A stretch of 64,000 nucleotides of DNA from Photobacterium damselae (lineage in GTDB: Bacteria > Pseudomonadota > Gammaproteobacteria > Enterobacterales > Vibrionaceae). Positions 39,420 to 47,857 of the stretch are shown here, one piece after another. The stretch spans positions 558,001 through 622,000 of the forward strand of contig NZ_PYOG01000001.1 of the NCBI RefSeq assembly GCF_003026815.1, written 5' to 3'. Positions within the stretch are counted from its first letter, which is position 1. Each line of letters begins with the position of its first letter. The notes under the pieces were generated by a model that saw only the letters and a program-made list of their open reading frames with translations, made no database searches and was not told the origin of the DNA. A program made the position numbers and the translations under genes.

Positions 39420-42400
39420 TTAGCCCTTTATTTCAATACGACTGCGGCCACCACCTTGTGCTTCCACGGCGACCTGCACCCCAATACGTTCCACCAGCGT
39501 ACCAACGTGAGAAATTACCCCAATTTGACGACCATCAGCTTGTAATGCATCCAAACAAGCCAAAGCCATCTCTAAACTATCTGGGTCAAGCGTACCAAAA
39601 CCTTCATCAATAAAGAGTGATCCTAATTGGCGTGTATCAGCCGCGAGTGAGGCTAACGCTAAAGCCAACGACAGTGATACTAAGAAACTTTCACCACCAG
39701 ATAGTGATTCCACACTGCGCACTTCATCACCCATATCATGGTCGATCACCTGCAAGGCTAATGGGCTGCCCGGTACAGGTTGTAATGCATAACGAGGCGC
39801 AAGTTCATACAAGTGCTCATTGGCATTAATCACCAACTGTTGCAGGGTTAATCCTTGAGCTAATGTACGGAATTTATTACCCGTTGCAGAACCAATTAAA
39901 TCGCTCATTTCCATCCATAACTCAGTTTGAGTCTGTTGGGTCGCTAAAGCAGTGCGAAGGTCGCCGGCTTGTTTTTCCGCTTGTACACCCTGCTCTAAAC
40001 GCTGACGTAATTGGAATACCTGATCATCAAGTTGCGCTTTTTCTGTCTGCCACTGGGTGAATAATTGCTGTTGCGCTGAAGTATCATCACCGATGTTATG
40101 TTCATTAAACCACTGCGTTGCCAAATCAATCGTTGGCTGATAATCCAATTGGGCTTGCTGCCTTTCTTTAACTATGGTTTCACCTTGAGATACCGCTTGC
40201 TCTAGCTGTTTAAGTTCACTGCGCTCTTGCTGTAACCAAGCATCGTCTTTGCTTAGCAGTTCGGTTAGTTCAGCCTCGGTTAATGCCAATTTCTCTAACC
40301 ACGTTTGCCATACTTGGCTCAGCTTTTGTTGTGTGAGTTCTGATTCAGCTAACTGTTGGGTTGCGTTCTGCTGTTTCGTCAGCTCGGCGGCAATCACTTC
40401 TGCTAGTTGATTTAATTGTGTTTGTCGTTGTTGGCATTGTTGCAGCTGCGTATCAATATCGGCTTTGGCTGAGCGTTCAATTGTATCTAATGGTTGTTCA
40501 CCAATCAGTTCAATACGCTGTTGCCAACAAGCCTGCCGATCCTTAACAAGACGAGTTACTTTCGCGGTGATCTCATTGATTTGCTGCTCACCGTTTTGCA
40601 CGCTATTAGTTAAAGTTGCAAGCACTGGCGCAAGCTCAGTCAGTTGTTTTTCAAGTCGCAGCTGTTGTTCAACATTGGCTTGATACTGCTGAATTTGCAG
40701 TTCTAAATCAGCAATAAAGCCTGCGGTTCCTTGCTGTGCTAATGCATTTAACCAGATGTCATTGCCATAGATAGCCATTAACGCTTGCTGTCGTTCCGCT
40801 ACCACGTTTTGCAAGTTATTTACTTGAGTAGTAAAGGCATTCAACTGTTCTTGTGCTTGAGTTTGCTGCTGGGTTAACAGATAACCGTGCTCTTTCTGCT
40901 CAGCTTCTTGCTCAGTTAACTGCTGCAAGTGATGCTGCTGTTTTTTCACCTCTTCAATGAGAACTTTACGCTGCTCACCCTGCGCTTTAATCTGCTGCAT
41001 TTGTGCTTGTGCACCATCTAAAGCTTGCGACCAATTTGCTTGATAGTGAGAAAGTTGAGCTAAATCGCTATCGGTCGCTAGAGCAATTTCCGCTAAAGTG
41101 ATGGCATCTAAATCCACGGCCATTAAATCAGTCCAGTGGCTTTGCTGCTGATCCACTAATCCTTGAATGGTGTTATTTAACCCTAAAATCTCTTGCTCAA
41201 GTTCGATTTGACGTTGCTTATCTTGGGCAATTGATTGAGTTAACTGATGCTGCTCAGTATGAGCCTCTTGTCGTTGTTGTGCTAATTGCTGTAATCGCAG
41301 TTGTTGCTGGTTAATAATGCTGTCAACTTGCGGATTATGCTGCTGATAAGGATGCTCTGCTGCCCCACATAATGGACACGGCTCCCCTTCTACAAGCTGC
41401 TCTCGATAGTCCGTTAAGCTCATAACTGCACGGCTTTGGTTTAGCTGAAATTCAACCTCTTTAAGCTGCACGTCGAGCTTTAATAACTCAGGAGCCAATA
41501 TCGCTAAACGTTGCTCACTACTGGCAATGCTATTGACTAAACCCTGTTGCTGCAGCTGAAATTTATCACGCTGTTGCAATAAGCCATGCCATTTATCAAG
41601 GCCAAATAAGCTCTCTTTTAACTTGCTGCTTAATTGCTGATATGCCGCATAATGTTGGCGTTCTTGATCTTGTAATTGCTCTAGTGCAGTCAAATCATGC
41701 TTAGTTATTTGCTCTGTTAATTGCTGCTTTTTCTGAGCCAATACCGCAAGCTGCTTATCCAGCTGGCTCAGTTGCTCAGTCACTGTTGCCAGAGTTGTTT
41801 CTCGCTGCTTGATATCCGCTTGCAACTGGTTAATCTGGTTTTGTGCTTGTTGGTACTGACTGATGTTATCTTTAATTGCATTCTGCTGCTCTGCTAAAGC
41901 TTTTACGCCTTGAGCTTGCATCAGTGCTGTAGTTACTTGTTGTAGCTGTGATTGGGCTGTTTGCTGCTGTTGTTGGTGGTTTACCAATTGATCGCGCTGT
42001 GCCGTAAGCTCTTTATTTAAGCTAGCTAATTGCTGTTGTAGCTCTAAGCTTTGTTGCTGCAGACCATCACGCTTTTGTTCAATACTGGCTGCTTGTTTTA
42101 ATTTGGGTTCAAGTTCTCTGAATGCCTGCTGCTTTTGTGTCAATTGCTGCTGGCTTTGCTCTACCTGAATTTGCCATTGCCCTTGTTGCTGCTGTTTTGC
42201 TGTTAATTCAGCCGTTGTCGATTGCAGTATCTGTTGCCACTTAATTACTTGTTGTTGAGCTTGCGATAATAGGGTGAAATCACCACGTGCAGGTAATGCT
42301 TGTTCATACTGATTTAGTTGACGATAACGCGGCTCAGCCAATTGTTGCGCTTGCTTAGCTTGTTCTAACTGCTGCTCACTTTCACCGACACGATGAGTCA

Positions 42401-43217
42401 GTTTTTCTGCGTTAACTAATACATCTTGGTGCTGTTTAAGGAGCTCAAGCTTTTGTTGCTGATGACTGACTTGCTCACGAGCTGTCGCTAATTGCGCATT
42501 TAACGCTTCGCGCTCTTCGTCGGTAAGTAAGGCAATATCACCCAACTTACCTTGAAGCTGAGTTAACTTGAGTTTTTCGTCTTTAGCGCGTTCATGGGCA
42601 GCAATGGATAAACGCCCGTAAATTTCACCGCCTGTCATACGCTCTAATAGTGCCGCACGCTCGTCAGCTCCAGCTTTAAGGAATGCAGCAAACTCACCTT
42701 GAGGCAACATAACTGCACGACGAAACTGATCGAAGCTCAAGCCAATCAGGTTTTCAATTTCCGCTTGCAACTCTTGCTTTTTGCCTGCAAAACGTTGCCC
42801 GGTTTCAATGTTTTCTAACCATTGTTCCGCCGCTTGAATTTTGCCTTCAGCTCGACCGCGAGCACGACGAACATGCCAGTGCGCGCGCCAATAAGAGCCA
42901 TCGTTAGCAACAAAATCGACTTCCGCAAAACCTTCACCTTTACCCCGAGACAAAATACTGCGCACATCATTGGCTTTAATGCGATTATCGTCATCATCGC
43001 GGCCAATCTCTGCATCGTTCTTTTTGTTAGATTGCAAACGAGGAATACGGTCAAATAACGCCAAACAGATTGCATCAAGTAACGTCGATTTACCCGCACC
43101 TGTTTTACCTGTTATTGCAAATAAGCCAGCATCACCTAAGCGACCACCAGCAAAATCAATCTCAAATTGGCTTTGTAAACTCGCTAAATTTTCGCCGCGA
43201 AGCGCAAGGATTTTCAT
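39420..43217 (-). CDS. sbcC: Exonuclease subunit SbcC (Rad50-like)
   Basis: An SMC/Rad50-type ATPase of 1265 residues that, with SbcD, cuts DNA hairpins and blocked ends. The N-terminal Walker A is GKTGAGKSTLLDAI (about residues 36-49). Very long Gln-rich coiled coils flank a zinc hook, CPLCG, in the middle (about residue 610). The C-terminal signature is LSGGESFLVSLSLALALASL and Walker B is SLFIDEGFGTLDPDSLEM. It starts 5 bases after the sbcD stop. Confidence 0.96.
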   Translation of the reverse strand: MKILALRGENLASLQSQFEIDFAGGRLGDAGLFAITGKTGAGKSTLLDAICLALFDRIPRLQSNKKNDAEIGRDDDDNRIKANDVRSILSRGKGEGFAEVDFVANDGSYWRAHWHVRRARGRAEGKIQAAEQWLENIETGQRFAGKKQELQAEIENLIGLSFDQFRRAVMLPQGEFAAFLKAGADERAALLERMTGGEIYGRLSIAAHERAKDEKLKLTQLQGKLGDIALLTDEEREALNAQLATAREQVSHQQQKLELLKQHQDVLVNAEKLTHRVGESEQQLEQAKQAQQLAEPRYRQLNQYEQALPARGDFTLLSQAQQQVIKWQQILQSTTAELTAKQQQQGQWQIQVEQSQQQLTQKQQAFRELEPKLKQAASIEQKRDGLQQQSLELQQQLASLNKELTAQRDQLVNHQQQQQTAQSQLQQVTTALMQAQGVKALAEQQNAIKDNISQYQQAQNQINQLQADIKQRETTLATVTEQLSQLDKQLAVLAQKKQQLTEQITKHDLTALEQLQDQERQHYAAYQQLSSKLKESLFGLDKWHGLLQQRDKFQLQQQGLVNSIASSEQRLAILAPELLKLDVQLKEVEFQLNQSRAVMSLTDYREQLVEGEPCPLCGAAEHPYQQHNPQVDSIINQQQLRLQQLAQQRQEAHTEQHQLTQSIAQDKQRQIELEQEILGLNNTIQGLVDQQQSHWTDLMAVDLDAITLAEIALATDSDLAQLSHYQANWSQALDGAQAQMQQIKAQGEQRKVLIEEVKKQQHHLQQLTEQEAEQKEHGYLLTQQQTQAQEQLNAFTTQVNNLQNVVAERQQALMAIYGNDIWLNALAQQGTAGFIADLELQIQQYQANVEQQLRLEKQLTELAPVLATLTNSVQNGEQQINEITAKVTRLVKDRQACWQQRIELIGEQPLDTIERSAKADIDTQLQQCQQRQTQLNQLAEVIAAELTKQQNATQQLAESELTQQKLSQVWQTWLEKLALTEAELTELLSKDDAWLQQERSELKQLEQAVSQGETIVKERQQAQLDYQPTIDLATQWFNEHNIGDDTSAQQQLFTQWQTEKAQLDDQVFQLRQRLEQGVQAEKQAGDLRTALATQQTQTELWMEMSDLIGSATGNKFRTLAQGLTLQQLVINANEHLYELAPRYALQPVPGSPLALQVIDHDMGDEVRSVESLSGGESFLVSLSLALALASLAADTRQLGSLFIDEGFGTLDPDSLEMALACLDALQADGRQIGVISHVGTLVERIGVQVAVEAQGGGRSRIEIKG

Positions 43218-43222
43218 TGTTA

Positions 43223-44464
43223 TTATCTCTCTTCGTCTTGTTCTTCAACTTGCGTTAATAGGGTTTCAAAAGCTTCAACCATAGCTTCTGTTGGCTCACC
43301 ATCGAATTTTTTATTCCAACTAAGGGCAAACACCTGTTGCGGTGATACATCGGATAAACGGCGATGCTGCAAACTGTCTTGCTGCTCACGTTGATTGTAA
43401 TGCGGGGTGATTTTAGCAAGACGTACCGCTTTCCCCTCTAAGGCTTGCAATACTTTTTCTCGCAATAAAGCTTGAGGCTTATCGAGCAGTACATGCACTT
43501 CTAAAAATGGCTGTTGCTCTCGTGGTAGCTCATCATCAGGCAAGGATTTTAATGCAGCTAATACTTCATCAAGGGGGGCTGGTTTGGCTGGCACTTTAAG
43601 CATATCGACGTTGCGAGGAATGTTAATTTCATCAATCGCTGTAACCTCATTGCCGTCTAATTCTACCGCTAGAATTTGGTGCTTATAATTACGCTCTGAC
43701 ATTGATAACGGAATTGGCGAGCCGCTATAACGCACATGCTCTTTCTTCGCGACTTTTTGTGCTAAGTGCAAATGCCCAAGCGCGACATAACTCATATCAT
43801 CAGCAAAAATTGAGGCAGGTAGCGCATGTTGGTTACCCCCTAATACGCGACGTTCCGACATTTCAGATAATTGTCCTGATGCCATATAAGCGTGTCCCAT
43901 ACCGATCATTGCTTGTTCTGGCGTAAGCAATTTTCGGGCAGCTTGGGTCATTTCACCGTACAGTACTTCGACTCCTTTAATTAAGCGGTCGTCGTTTTCG
44001 TCTAGGTTATCAGTACGTAAATCAGCGCTACGTAAAAACGGTACAGCCAATACATAAGCGGCAATTTGTTGTTCTTTATTGGTAATAGGCACCAGCATCC
44101 GTTCAACATCTAGCGAGCCATCTTCTAAACGATGAATACCGCCTACCATATGCAAATCAAACGCTTTTAATAGTTCATGAGGCGCATCAAGCTTACTTGG
44201 CGAGTCGTGGTTCCCCCCTATCATCACTACATCTAAACTTGGTAGCGTTTTAGAGATTTTGGCAAGGAAGCGATAAAGCATGCGCCAACTGCTAGCTGGC
44301 GGATTGGCGGTATCAAAAATATCCCCTGCCACTAACAAAGCATCGGCTTGCTGAGTTTCAAGTTCGTCGGCTAACCAATCTAAGAACGCTTGATGTTCAT
44401 ATTCACGGTTATAGCCATGGAGTTGATGCCCTAAGTGCCAGTCGGAGGTATGGATAATTTTCAT
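43223..44464 (-). CDS. sbcD: Exonuclease subunit SbcD (Mre11-like)
   Basis: The metallophosphoesterase nuclease subunit of SbcCD, 413 residues. Metal-binding motifs are visible: IHTSDWHLGHQL at the N-terminus, LLVAGDIFDTANPP, VVMIGGNHDSPSK, and DMSYVALGHLHLAQK. Directly upstream of sbcC on the same strand, so the pair forms an operon. Confidence 0.97.
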   Translation of the reverse strand: MKIIHTSDWHLGHQLHGYNREYEHQAFLDWLADELETQQADALLVAGDIFDTANPPASSWRMLYRFLAKISKTLPSLDVVMIGGNHDSPSKLDAPHELLKAFDLHMVGGIHRLEDGSLDVERMLVPITNKEQQIAAYVLAVPFLRSADLRTDNLDENDDRLIKGVEVLYGEMTQAARKLLTPEQAMIGMGHAYMASGQLSEMSERRVLGGNQHALPASIFADDMSYVALGHLHLAQKVAKKEHVRYSGSPIPLSMSERNYKHQILAVELDGNEVTAIDEINIPRNVDMLKVPAKPAPLDEVLAALKSLPDDELPREQQPFLEVHVLLDKPQALLREKVLQALEGKAVRLAKITPHYNQREQQDSLQHRRLSDVSPQQVFALSWNKKFDGEPTEAMVEAFETLLTQVEEQDEER

Positions 44465-44632
44465 AATATAATGCGCAACCTAGCCAGAAATAATCTACCG
44501 ATTGTACCGTGAGAAGCCCCAAACCACATCCGCTATTTCACAGCTAATACGGCTAGTACGAGAATTTATTTTTGATACATAAGTCAGAGGGTTAGCTTGA
44601 AAGGTGGAATGGTTGTATTGGTGGAGAAATGA

Positions 44633-44659
44633 AAAAGATCGCAGTAAAGCGATCTTTTG
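44633..44659. terminator. Orphan intrinsic terminator
   Basis: AAAAGATCGC and GCGATCTTTT form a 10-bp stem with a 6-base loop and A/T flanks. No gene ends next to it, so it may be a relic or end a small RNA. Confidence 0.6.
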
Positions 44660-44745
44660 AATGTGTCTTCAATAATAGTTCTATTTACGTGTACTAGGAT
44701 GATAAAGCCAAATACATCAGGTACTAACCTATCATACTGCGACCA

Positions 44746-44774
44746 TTGACTATTACCAATCAGTAATAATTAAT
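44746..44774 (+). promoter_or_regulatory. Candidate promoter with dyad upstream of the cupin gene
   Basis: TTGACT (44746-44751) is followed after 17 bases by a weak ATTAAT. The spacer contains TATTAC and GTAATA as a dyad with 6 bases between, suggesting an operator. Confidence 0.35.
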
Positions 44775-44898
44775 TGCAAAAACACGATATTGTTTTTATT
44801 TCTGAGAAAATTAATATATCTCCATCGAAGCACATTACTTAAAGCGAGCTAACCCTAAATCTTCAAAGCACGCATGTAATCACTACACCTTGCAACAC

Positions 44899-44926
44899 GG
44901 CTGATGCGCAACTGTCGGCCTTTTTA
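44899..44926 (+). terminator. Terminator-like hairpin in the cupin gene leader
   Basis: GGCTGATG (44899-44906) pairs with TGTCGGCC (44913-44920) allowing three G-U pairs, and TTTTT follows. It ends about 25 bases before the start codon, so it could attenuate the gene or end a leader RNA. Confidence 0.45.
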
Positions 44927-44951
44927 TTATAAGAAAATAAGGATAAATCCA

Positions 44952-45344
44952 ATGACTACATTAACGGAAAAATCAGGCATCACTCTAATTAAAGCTGGCT
45001 CTTTTAAACTAAATGACCTAAGCAAACTACTCGAAGTTGAAGGCTTAAAAAGTGATATGGCTGAAGTTGCTGTTACCAATAATAGTGCGCCATTAACAAT
45101 TGGTCACTTCACTATGTCTCCTGGGGTAGAGTTTGAATACTTTTATGATTCAGTAGAGTACAAGGTCGTAACCAAAGGTAAGATTGTAATGCGTGATACA
45201 GATGGCAACAAATACGTTGCAGAAGTCGGCGATGTTATTCTGTTCTCACCAGATGTTACTGTTATCTTCGATGCTGAAAGTGATGGTGAAGCGATCTACA
45301 CGGCGCATCGCCAAGCTGCAGAAGACTTTGCTCCTGCTAAATAA
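44952..45344 (+). CDS. EutQ-like cupin protein
   Basis: A single-domain cupin of 130 residues resembling the cupin part of EutQ. It begins MTTLTEKSGITLIKAGSF and shows cupin motifs in MSPGVEFEYFYDSVEYKVVT and VAEVGDVILFSPDVTVIF. AAGGA lies 8 bases before the ATG at 44952. No other ethanolamine-utilisation gene is near, so its role cannot be read from context. EutQ has been reported to have acetate kinase activity, but residues needed for that cannot be checked here. Confidence 0.75.
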   Translation: MTTLTEKSGITLIKAGSFKLNDLSKLLEVEGLKSDMAEVAVTNNSAPLTIGHFTMSPGVEFEYFYDSVEYKVVTKGKIVMRDTDGNKYVAEVGDVILFSPDVTVIFDAESDGEAIYTAHRQAAEDFAPAK

Positions 45345-45418
45345 GAGCCTTACTAGCTAATCCATTTAAAATCTTTGGACGACAATGGACTAAAAAACAC
45401 GTCATTGTTATCAGAGAT

Positions 45419-45481
45419 AAAGCCGCTTAATTGAAATGTCCACTCGATGAGGTCACTTCAATCCTTAGCGGCTTTTTTCTT
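45419..45481 (+). terminator. Long-stem terminator after the cupin gene
   Basis: AGCCGCT and AGCGGCT close a hairpin of about 55 bases with an inner ATTGAA/TTCAAT stem, followed by TTTTTTC. It is larger than a usual intrinsic terminator. Confidence 0.75.
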
Positions 45482-45613
45482 TTTATACCATTTCACGATG
45501 ATCCCCTATGATCACTCACTCTTAATGTTAATTTTAAATCCGTCCTTAGTAATTTTTCATGGTTGGGTTAAGATGTGCGCCCCAACTGTTTAACCCTAGG
45601 AAGTGTGACTGCC

Positions 45614-46528
45614 ATGATGTGGTTTAAGAATTTACTGACTTACCGCTTTACCCGTGAAATTGATTTAAATGCAGACCAACTGGAAAAGCAGCTGGAAGAA
45701 TTTCGTTTTACGCCTTGTGGTAGCCAAGACATTCAAAAGTTTGGCTGGGCACATGCGTTAGGCAAACACGGCGACATGTTTACCCATGTTTCTGGTGACA
45801 ACATTTTGATCTGTGCGCGCAAAGAAGAAAAAATGCTGCCAGCATCGGTGATCAAAGAGTCACTAAACAACAAGATTGAAATGCAGGAAAAAGATCTTGG
45901 TCGTAAGCTGAAAAAGACTGAGAAAGATACTCTAAAAGATGAAATCGTAATGGATTTACTGCCTCGTGCATTTAGCCGTAAATCGCAAACTTACGCTCTG
46001 ATTATGCCAAAGCTGGGTTTCATCATCGTTGACGCTGGTAGCTTCAAAAAAGCAGAAGACATGCTAGCACTACTACGTAAGTCCATCGGTAGTCTACCTG
46101 TAGTGCCTGTTGTGGCAGAAAAACCACTGGCGCTAACCATGACTGAATGGATTCGAAGCAACCAAGCACCACATGGTTTCACTATGGGTGAAGAGGCTGA
46201 ATTTAAAGCCGTTGAAGAAGATGGCGGTGTTATCCGTTGTAAACAACAAGATCTAAACTGTGACGAAATTCTTGCTCACATTGAAGCGAACAAGGTTGTA
46301 ACTAAACTGGCGATGAACTGGCAAGATCGTATCGACTTTGTTCTTGCTGATGATTTAACAGTAAAACGTCTGAAGTTCTCCGATGAGCTAAAAGATCAGA
46401 ACGAAGACATTGATCGTGAAGATATCGCACAACGCATTGATGCAGATTTATCACTGATGGGTGGCGAGTTCTCGGCTTTCCTACCAAATCTATTCGAAGA
46501 AGTGGGCGGCCTAGAAAATAAAGGTTAA
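45614..46528 (+). CDS. rdgC: Recombination-associated protein RdgC
   Basis: A ring-shaped DNA-binding protein of 304 residues that limits RecA activity. It matches RdgC along its length: [16 protein letters not shown] at the start, [33 protein letters not shown] and [20 protein letters not shown] at the end. The ATG at 45614 fits the family start. The 13-codon upstream extension does not. AGGAAG lies 12 bases upstream, which is far. Confidence 0.95.
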   Translation: MMWFKNLLTYRFTREIDLNADQLEKQLEEFRFTPCGSQDIQKFGWAHALGKHGDMFTHVSGDNILICARKEEKMLPASVIKESLNNKIEMQEKDLGRKLKKTEKDTLKDEIVMDLLPRAFSRKSQTYALIMPKLGFIIVDAGSFKKAEDMLALLRKSIGSLPVVPVVAEKPLALTMTEWIRSNQAPHGFTMGEEAEFKAVEEDGGVIRCKQQDLNCDEILAHIEANKVVTKLAMNWQDRIDFVLADDLTVKRLKFSDELKDQNEDIDREDIAQRIDADLSLMGGEFSAFLPNLFEEVGGLENKG

Positions 46529-46553
46529 TTCGATTTCTCGATAAAGAACAAAT

Positions 46554-46582
46554 AAAAAGCGATCCGAAGATCGCTTTTTTTA
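46554..46582. terminator. Bidirectional terminator after rdgC
   Basis: AAAAGCGATC and GATCGCTTTT with a 4-base loop and a T-run. It sits between convergent genes. Confidence 0.85.
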
Positions 46583-46897
46583 TTCAAAACTTTTAAGACG
46601 CAATTCCGTAGCATAACGAGTACTTGTATTTTCATCTCGGTCAAATAACTCAATAGGCTGAGGTTCATAATTATTAACCGGTAAAGCCTCAATTCGACGC
46701 TGCTCTGCATGTGCCATACCTGGAGACTCATCTCGATCATGGCGAGGATATGACTCAGGTTCACGCTGCACAGGAGTTATAGCTTCAATTCGTAACTGCT
46801 CACTGTAAAAGCTGCCATAACTCTGATCCCGATCTTTAGCCAACATGGCATAGCTTGATATTGGGATTAATAACAACAGTATAAAAGTAAACTTCAT
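46580..46897 (-). CDS. Small secreted protein with 32-residue DRD repeats
   Basis: A 105-residue protein with a signal peptide (about residues 1-20, MKFTFILLLLIPISSYAMLA). The mature part is built of repeats exactly 32 residues apart: DRDQSYGSFYSEQLRIEAIT, DRDESPGMAHAEQRRIEALP and DRDENTSTRYATELRLKSFE, the last ending the protein. The spacers between are Pro/Glu-rich. GGAG lies 7 bases before the ATG at 46897. I recognise no family. It is probably periplasmic or secreted. An overlapping frame at 46525-46764 is judged a shadow. Confidence 0.7.
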   Translation of the reverse strand: MKFTFILLLLIPISSYAMLAKDRDQSYGSFYSEQLRIEAITPVQREPESYPRHDRDESPGMAHAEQRRIEALPVNNYEPQPIELFDRDENTSTRYATELRLKSFE

Positions 46898-47015
46898 TGT
46901 CTTGCTCCAATAAAACATTCTAAATATTTATTAAAAACAATACATTTACCTTGTTAACTGTAGGAGTCGATCTCAATAACTGTCAAGGAACCAGAGTTAG
47001 GAATACGTCTTAATT

Positions 47016-47813
47016 TTAAAACTGTACTTTATCTGCATCAAAGAAATAACGAGCAGTCGCAATATTCATACCACCAGTTACTGGTAAGCAAACACCCGTA
47101 ATAAAGCCTGCTAAATCACTAGCTAAAAAGCCTACTGCATTAGCGATATCTTCAGGCTCACCCATACGCTTAATTGGCTGAGTCGATAAGAAGTTATCAA
47201 TAAATTCTTGATTTAAATTCTTCTTCACAGCATCAGTTGCAATCATACCTGGTAGTACAGCATTACAACGAATACCGTAGCTAGCGTATTGAATCGCAAT
47301 TTGGCGAGTCATATGGTTAATAGCATTTTTAGCTGTACCGTAAGAGATACTCGACATTTCTGCACTTAATGAAGAGAGAGATGAAATATTAACAATGCTA
47401 CCACCGCCATTTTTCACCATCGCAGGAATCACGGCTTTTGATGGAATGAAAACGCTATTGATATTAGCTAGAATATTTTTTTCCCAGTCAGCTACATCTG
47501 TGTGGGCAAGATCGCGATCAACTCGTAGATCAACACCACCAAAGTTGTTGACCAACACATCAATTTTACCTTCTTTTTCTAAGATAGAATCAATAAGTGG
47601 TGCATAGGAATCATTGTCAAAAGCATTAAAGAATCGACCTTCAGCATTACCGCCTTTCGCTTTAATTTCATCCGCCGTTGCTTGCGCCTCTTCTACTGCC
47701 CAATCAGCAACATAAACTGTCGCTCCTTGCTCAGCCAAAAGTAGGCTACACGCTTTACCAATACCTTGAGCACCCGCTAATACTAGTGCGACCTTGTTTG
47801 TAAACACAGACAT
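47016..47813 (-). CDS. Short-chain dehydrogenase/reductase
   Basis: A classical-type SDR of 265 residues, NAD(P)-dependent, substrate unknown. The cofactor motif is AGAQGIGKA (Ala where Thr or Ser is usual), followed by NNFGG in place of NNAG. The catalytic Ser, Tyr and Lys are seen in NISSLSSLS and SYGTAKNAI, and PG is present in VLPGMIATDAV. The start at 47813 has GAGGT 4 bases upstream. It follows the metal-rich permease gene by 44 bases on the same strand, so the two are probably one transcript. Confidence 0.85.
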   Translation of the reverse strand: MSVFTNKVALVLAGAQGIGKACSLLLAEQGATVYVADWAVEEAQATADEIKAKGGNAEGRFFNAFDNDSYAPLIDSILEKEGKIDVLVNNFGGVDLRVDRDLAHTDVADWEKNILANINSVFIPSKAVIPAMVKNGGGSIVNISSLSSLSAEMSSISYGTAKNAINHMTRQIAIQYASYGIRCNAVLPGMIATDAVKKNLNQEFIDNFLSTQPIKRMGEPEDIANAVGFLASDLAGFITGVCLPVTGGMNIATARYFFDADKVQF

Positions 47814-47857
47814 AGTTACCTCGATTTTTGTTATTATTTTCAACAAACTAATAGGAA

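Larger units (their letters stand above)
44465..44951. other. 487-base gap between sbcD and the cupin gene
   Basis: No gene seen. It contains an orphan terminator hairpin (44633-44659), a possible promoter with a dyad (44746-44774), and a leader of about 170 bases that ends in a terminator-like hairpin (44899-44926) before the next gene. Confidence 0.6.

Noticed and set aside
46525..46764. 79-codon minus-strand frame overlapping the 32-residue repeat protein
   Set aside because: No signal peptide or ribosome binding site. The overlapping frame has both, plus an exact repeat structure, so this one is a shadow.
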